Below, one piece after another: positions 61,138-64,000 of a stretch of DNA of 64,000 nucleotides. The stretch covers positions 822,303 through 886,302 of the forward strand of contig NZ_LN999828.1 in NCBI RefSeq assembly GCF_001517625.2, read 5' to 3'. The notes under the pieces are model-generated. The model worked only from the letters and a program-made list of their open reading frames with translations. It made no database searches and was not told the DNA's origin. Both the position numbers and the translations under genes were made by a program. The DNA is from Clostridium sp. AT4 (GTDB taxonomy: Bacteria > Bacillota > Clostridia > Lachnospirales > Lachnospiraceae). Numbering within the stretch: the first letter of the stretch is position 1; each line of letters begins with the position of its first letter.

Positions 61138-61959
61138 TTATCCTTTGATTCCTCCGCGGGATACTCCCTCAATGATCTGTTTGCGGAAGATCAGATAAAA
61201 AATCAGCATAGGCAAAAGGACAATGGTGGAACCGGCCATCTGCAGGTTGATCTGGGAGCTGACGGCATCTTTAAAATGTAAAAGACCGATTGCCATGACG
61301 CGGTGGGCGTCATCTTTGGATACCATCAGAGGCCAGATAAAGGAATTCCACTGGCTGATAAAGGTCAGGATGCCGATGGTGGCAATGGCATTTTTGTTAA
61401 TAGGCATCATAATGCGCCACAGATAGCGCCAGTCCGTACAGCCGTCGATTTTGGCGGCCTTATAAAGCACAGAAGGGGTTTGAAGAAAGTATTCCCGCAT
61501 CATGTAGATATAGAATCCACTGGCAATGGTCGGTATGATGATACCCTGGAAGGTATTGACCCAGTGGAGCTTGGAAACGGTGATAAAATTCTGGATGATC
61601 AAAAGCTCTGCCGGTATCATCATGGTGGCAAGACAGCAGAAGAAGAGGCTGGATTTTCCGGGAAACTCAAAAATCGTAAAGGCATAGGCGGCTAATACGG
61701 TGATGACCAGAGTAAGGAGCGTCCCCAGCCCGGCTACCAGGATGGAGTTAAAAAGGTACCGTCCAAAAGGCGCCATGGTGAAAGCTTCCGCATAATTTGC
61801 AAAGATAGCCTTTGCAGGAAAGAGCGTAGGCGGAATGGCAGTGGCTTCCGGAAGCGTCTTTAAGGAGGTGGCTAACATCCAGATAAAAGGAAACATCATA
61901 ACCAGTGCTCCGGCTGTTAAAAGGATCCAGACGGCTGCTTTTTTCAGTTTTTCTGTCAT
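61138..61959 (-). CDS. Carbohydrate ABC permease (MalG/UgpE-like)
   Basis: 273 residues, six membrane segments. The EAA loop KAAKIDGCTDWRYLWRIMMP contacts the ATPase. It pairs with the permease at 61975-62907. The gap between them is 15 bp. AAGGAGACGCCTC is the ribosome site. Confidence 0.92.
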   Translation of the reverse strand: MTEKLKKAAVWILLTAGALVMMFPFIWMLATSLKTLPEATAIPPTLFPAKAIFANYAEAFTMAPFGRYLFNSILVAGLGTLLTLVITVLAAYAFTIFEFPGKSSLFFCCLATMMIPAELLIIQNFITVSKLHWVNTFQGIIIPTIASGFYIYMMREYFLQTPSVLYKAAKIDGCTDWRYLWRIMMPINKNAIATIGILTFISQWNSFIWPLMVSKDDAHRVMAIGLLHFKDAVSSQINLQMAGSTIVLLPMLIFYLIFRKQIIEGVSRGGIKG

Positions 61960-61974
61960 GAGGCGTCTCCTTTC

Positions 61975-62907
61975 TTATACATAGTGAACGAATTTTTTCG
62001 ATACCCATTTCTGCAGGGCAGTCAGCGCCAGTATAATGATGAAAAAGATAATAGCGGCGGCTGATGCGTAGTGCACCTGAGAACGGTTGAAAAACATATC
62101 GTAGATATAGTAAACAATGGTAATGGCACTGTTTCCGGGGCCGGCCCCGTTTCCTCCGAACATGGAGTAAACTTCATTGTAGGTCTTAAAGGCGTGAATG
62201 ACCGATACAATGGTTACCATCCAGAAGGTAGAGGATAAAAGAGGCATGGTGATTCGGAAAAACACACGGGAAGGCGGAGTTTCGTCCATGCGTGCCGCCT
62301 GATAATACTGAGGATCGATCTTTTGAAGTCCTGCCAGAAACAGAACGATCTTAAAGGCCATTCCGTTCCAGATCGTAAAGATCGTGACGGAAATGGTAGT
62401 CAGATTGGGATCTGTAAGCCATTTCTGAGGCGGGAGGCCAAAAAAGCTTAAAACATGGTTGATGTAGCCATAGTCTGAGTGGAACAGCCACCGGAACACC
62501 AGGCCGATGGCAATGGTGGAGGTTACATAGGGAAGGAAGTAGATCGTCTGAAACAGCCCTTTTCCTTTGCCCAGAGAGTTGATAAACAGGGCGCTTCCCA
62601 GCGACAGGGCGATCGTAATAGGAACGCCGATAAAGGTGATGATCAGTGTGTTGCGTACCGCAGACCGAAAGGCTGGATCCTTTAACACATAGCGAAAAGA
62701 AGCAAGACCAAAGCCTTTTCCTACATCGGTCAGATAGACATAGCTTTCATAAAAGCCCATCCGCAGGGTCATTATAATAGGGAAAAATACAAATACAGCT
62801 AAAATAAGAGCTGCAGGAAGCAGATAAAAGTAAGCCTTCAGGCTGTATTCTGTATTTCCCAGCGGATTTTCAGGACGGGGCTTTCTGCAAAAACCTTTAA
62901 CTTTCAT
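61975..62907 (-). CDS. Carbohydrate ABC permease (MalF/UgpA-like)
   Basis: 310 residues, six membrane segments, EAA loop QAARMDETPPSRVFFRITMP. It overlaps the ATPase gene by 11 bp (62897-62907). It forms the membrane channel together with the MalG-like subunit. Confidence 0.92.
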   Translation of the reverse strand: MKVKGFCRKPRPENPLGNTEYSLKAYFYLLPAALILAVFVFFPIIMTLRMGFYESYVYLTDVGKGFGLASFRYVLKDPAFRSAVRNTLIITFIGVPITIALSLGSALFINSLGKGKGLFQTIYFLPYVTSTIAIGLVFRWLFHSDYGYINHVLSFFGLPPQKWLTDPNLTTISVTIFTIWNGMAFKIVLFLAGLQKIDPQYYQAARMDETPPSRVFFRITMPLLSSTFWMVTIVSVIHAFKTYNEVYSMFGGNGAGPGNSAITIVYYIYDMFFNRSQVHYASAAAIIFFIIILALTALQKWVSKKFVHYV

Positions 62908-63958
62908 AGGCTACCTCTGCATCGATCCGAGTTTCGTTTGCTTCATTAAACAGGTACAAAAGATCCTTGCGCTTTAAAGAGAGTTCGACCGTATCGCCGG
63001 TGCGGACCCGGTCTGTAATGCTTAAGAGCGCCTTGCCTTTTGCGCCTGTCAGGGTAAAACCGGCCAGTACATCACGGCCTCTCTGTTCCAAGGTTTCAAT
63101 TGTTACCCGTATTCCCGGTCCAGGCTCCCAGGCTTCCGGACGGATTCCTGTAAGTACGGTTCCGCTGGCGGTTGTGCGGATGGGAAGTGCATAGCTTTCT
63201 GAGAGGATCAGGCGTCCGTCTTTTATGGGAAAATGGAAAAAGTCAATGGGAGGATTTCCCATAAAGGATGCCACGAAACGGTTTACAGGCTGTAAGTACA
63301 TATCAATGGGAGCACACTGCTGCTGGATGATGCCCTTTTTCATCAGTACGATCTCGTCGGTGATGCTCATGGCTTCCTCCTGGTCATGGGTAACGAAAAT
63401 AGTGGTAACTCCCGTTTCCAGCTGGATGCGGCGGATTTCCTCCCGCATTTCCAGTCTGAGGCGCGCGTCCAGATTGGAGAGAGGTTCATCTAAAAGAAGG
63501 ATGTCCGGTTCTTTAATTAAAGCCCGTGCGATGGCAACCCTCTGCTGCTGGCCTCCTGAGAGCTGTCCCGGCTTTCTGGACAAAAGCTCCTCTACCTGCA
63601 CTAGCTTTGCCATCTGCTGCGTTTTTTGCTGGATGAGCTCTCTGTTTTCCTTGCGGTTTACCAGAGGAAAGGCGATATTCTGCGCAACTGTCATGTGGGG
63701 ATAAAGGGCATAATTCTGAAAAACAAGGCCGATTCCTCTTTTTTCCGGAGGAAGCTCTGTCACATCCCGGTCTCCGAAAAAGATCCTTCCGGAGGTGGGT
63801 TTTAATAAACCGGAGATGAGGTAAAGAAGGGTAGATTTGCCGCAGCCGCTGGGGCCTAAAAGTCCGGTGAGTTTTCCGTCTGAGATTGAAAAACTGCCGG
63901 TGTCAACGGCCTTTGTCCCGGAGAAATCCTTGACCAGGTCTACAAGTCGCAGTTCCAT
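62897..63958 (-). CDS. Sugar-type ABC ATPase (MalK/UgpC-like)
   Basis: 353 residues. Walker A GPSGCGKST, signature LSGGQQQR, Walker B LLLDEPLSNLD and H-loop VTHDQEEAM; the C-terminal TOBE-type regulatory domain (about 240-353) is present. It powers the two permeases downstream. It is the first visible gene of the minus-strand operon; the promoter probably lies beyond 63958, towards or past the window edge. GAGAGGAGTACAAA is the ribosome site. Confidence 0.93.
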   Translation of the reverse strand: MELRLVDLVKDFSGTKAVDTGSFSISDGKLTGLLGPSGCGKSTLLYLISGLLKPTSGRIFFGDRDVTELPPEKRGIGLVFQNYALYPHMTVAQNIAFPLVNRKENRELIQQKTQQMAKLVQVEELLSRKPGQLSGGQQQRVAIARALIKEPDILLLDEPLSNLDARLRLEMREEIRRIQLETGVTTIFVTHDQEEAMSITDEIVLMKKGIIQQQCAPIDMYLQPVNRFVASFMGNPPIDFFHFPIKDGRLILSESYALPIRTTASGTVLTGIRPEAWEPGPGIRVTIETLEQRGRDVLAGFTLTGAKGKALLSITDRVRTGDTVELSLKRKDLLYLFNEANETRIDAEVAYES

Positions 63959-64000
63959 TTTGTACTCCTCTCTGTTTGAAAAATGGTAAAATGTTGTATA

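Overview
The window looks like the chromosome of a low-to-medium GC Firmicute of class Clostridia, most probably a Lachnospiraceae gut anaerobe. The signs are strong AGGAGG-type ribosome binding sites, TTGACA/TATAAT promoters, a McsA-McsB-ClpC stress operon, a flavodiiron protein, diphosphate-type phosphofructokinases, a single-chain FGAM synthase, and lineage-typical families of unknown function (DUF6465, DUF4317, DUF1846). Family assignments come from reading protein motifs; no database search was run.

Layout. 1-10.6 kb: cell-envelope block (L,D-transpeptidase, DUF6465 basic protein, RsmF-type rRNA methylase, RluA-type pseudouridine synthase, D,D-carboxypeptidase, a secreted glucosaminidase-like protein, a cohesin-like membrane protein). 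10.7-16.2 kb: flavodiiron protein, an asparagine synthetase-like protein lacking the usual Cys2 nucleophile, a MobA-MobB fusion and a threonine aldolase. 16.2-23.0 kb: stress operon in which a GntR/YtrA-type regulator sits where ctsR is usually found, then mcsA, mcsB, clpC, followed by a conserved hypothetical and radA. 23.0-39.0 kb: a decayed stretch, a Uma2 gene, tRNA-Trp, DUF4317, an orphan NUMOD1-like protein, two diphosphate-type phosphofructokinase paralogues with different control regions, an HPr-like protein without the phosphorylatable His, a nuclease-helicase, a LysR regulator, a truncated sigma-like protein, a phosphatase, a YARHG lipoprotein and DUF1846. 39.3-43.1 kb: purL.

43.2-53.1 kb is a visibly AT-richer type I restriction-modification island: hsdM, a 5' half of hsdS, a complete second hsdS, a MntA/HepT-like nucleotidyltransferase-HEPN pair, a tyrosine recombinase, a 3' half of hsdS, hsdR, and a broken DUF3990 gene with its partner. 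The two hsdS halves share an 11-bp direct repeat in the same reading frame exactly at the break. Removing the intervening 2.9 kb would therefore restore one full-length hsdS of 394 codons. The arrangement looks like a recombinase-bearing cassette that interrupts one specificity gene and supplies another. This is the most interesting structure in the window.

53.2-57.1 kb: an ABC-2 exporter (two permeases, one ATPase) translationally coupled to an AraC-type regulator with a degenerate GGDEF-like region. 57.05-63.96 kb, minus strand: an operon reading ATPase, two sugar-type permeases, binding lipoprotein, RarA C-terminal-like protein, alkaline-phosphatase-superfamily enzyme, HAD phosphatase. It suggests uptake of a phosphorylated or phosphodiester-type solute followed by intracellular hydrolysis, but the substrate cannot be read from the sequence.
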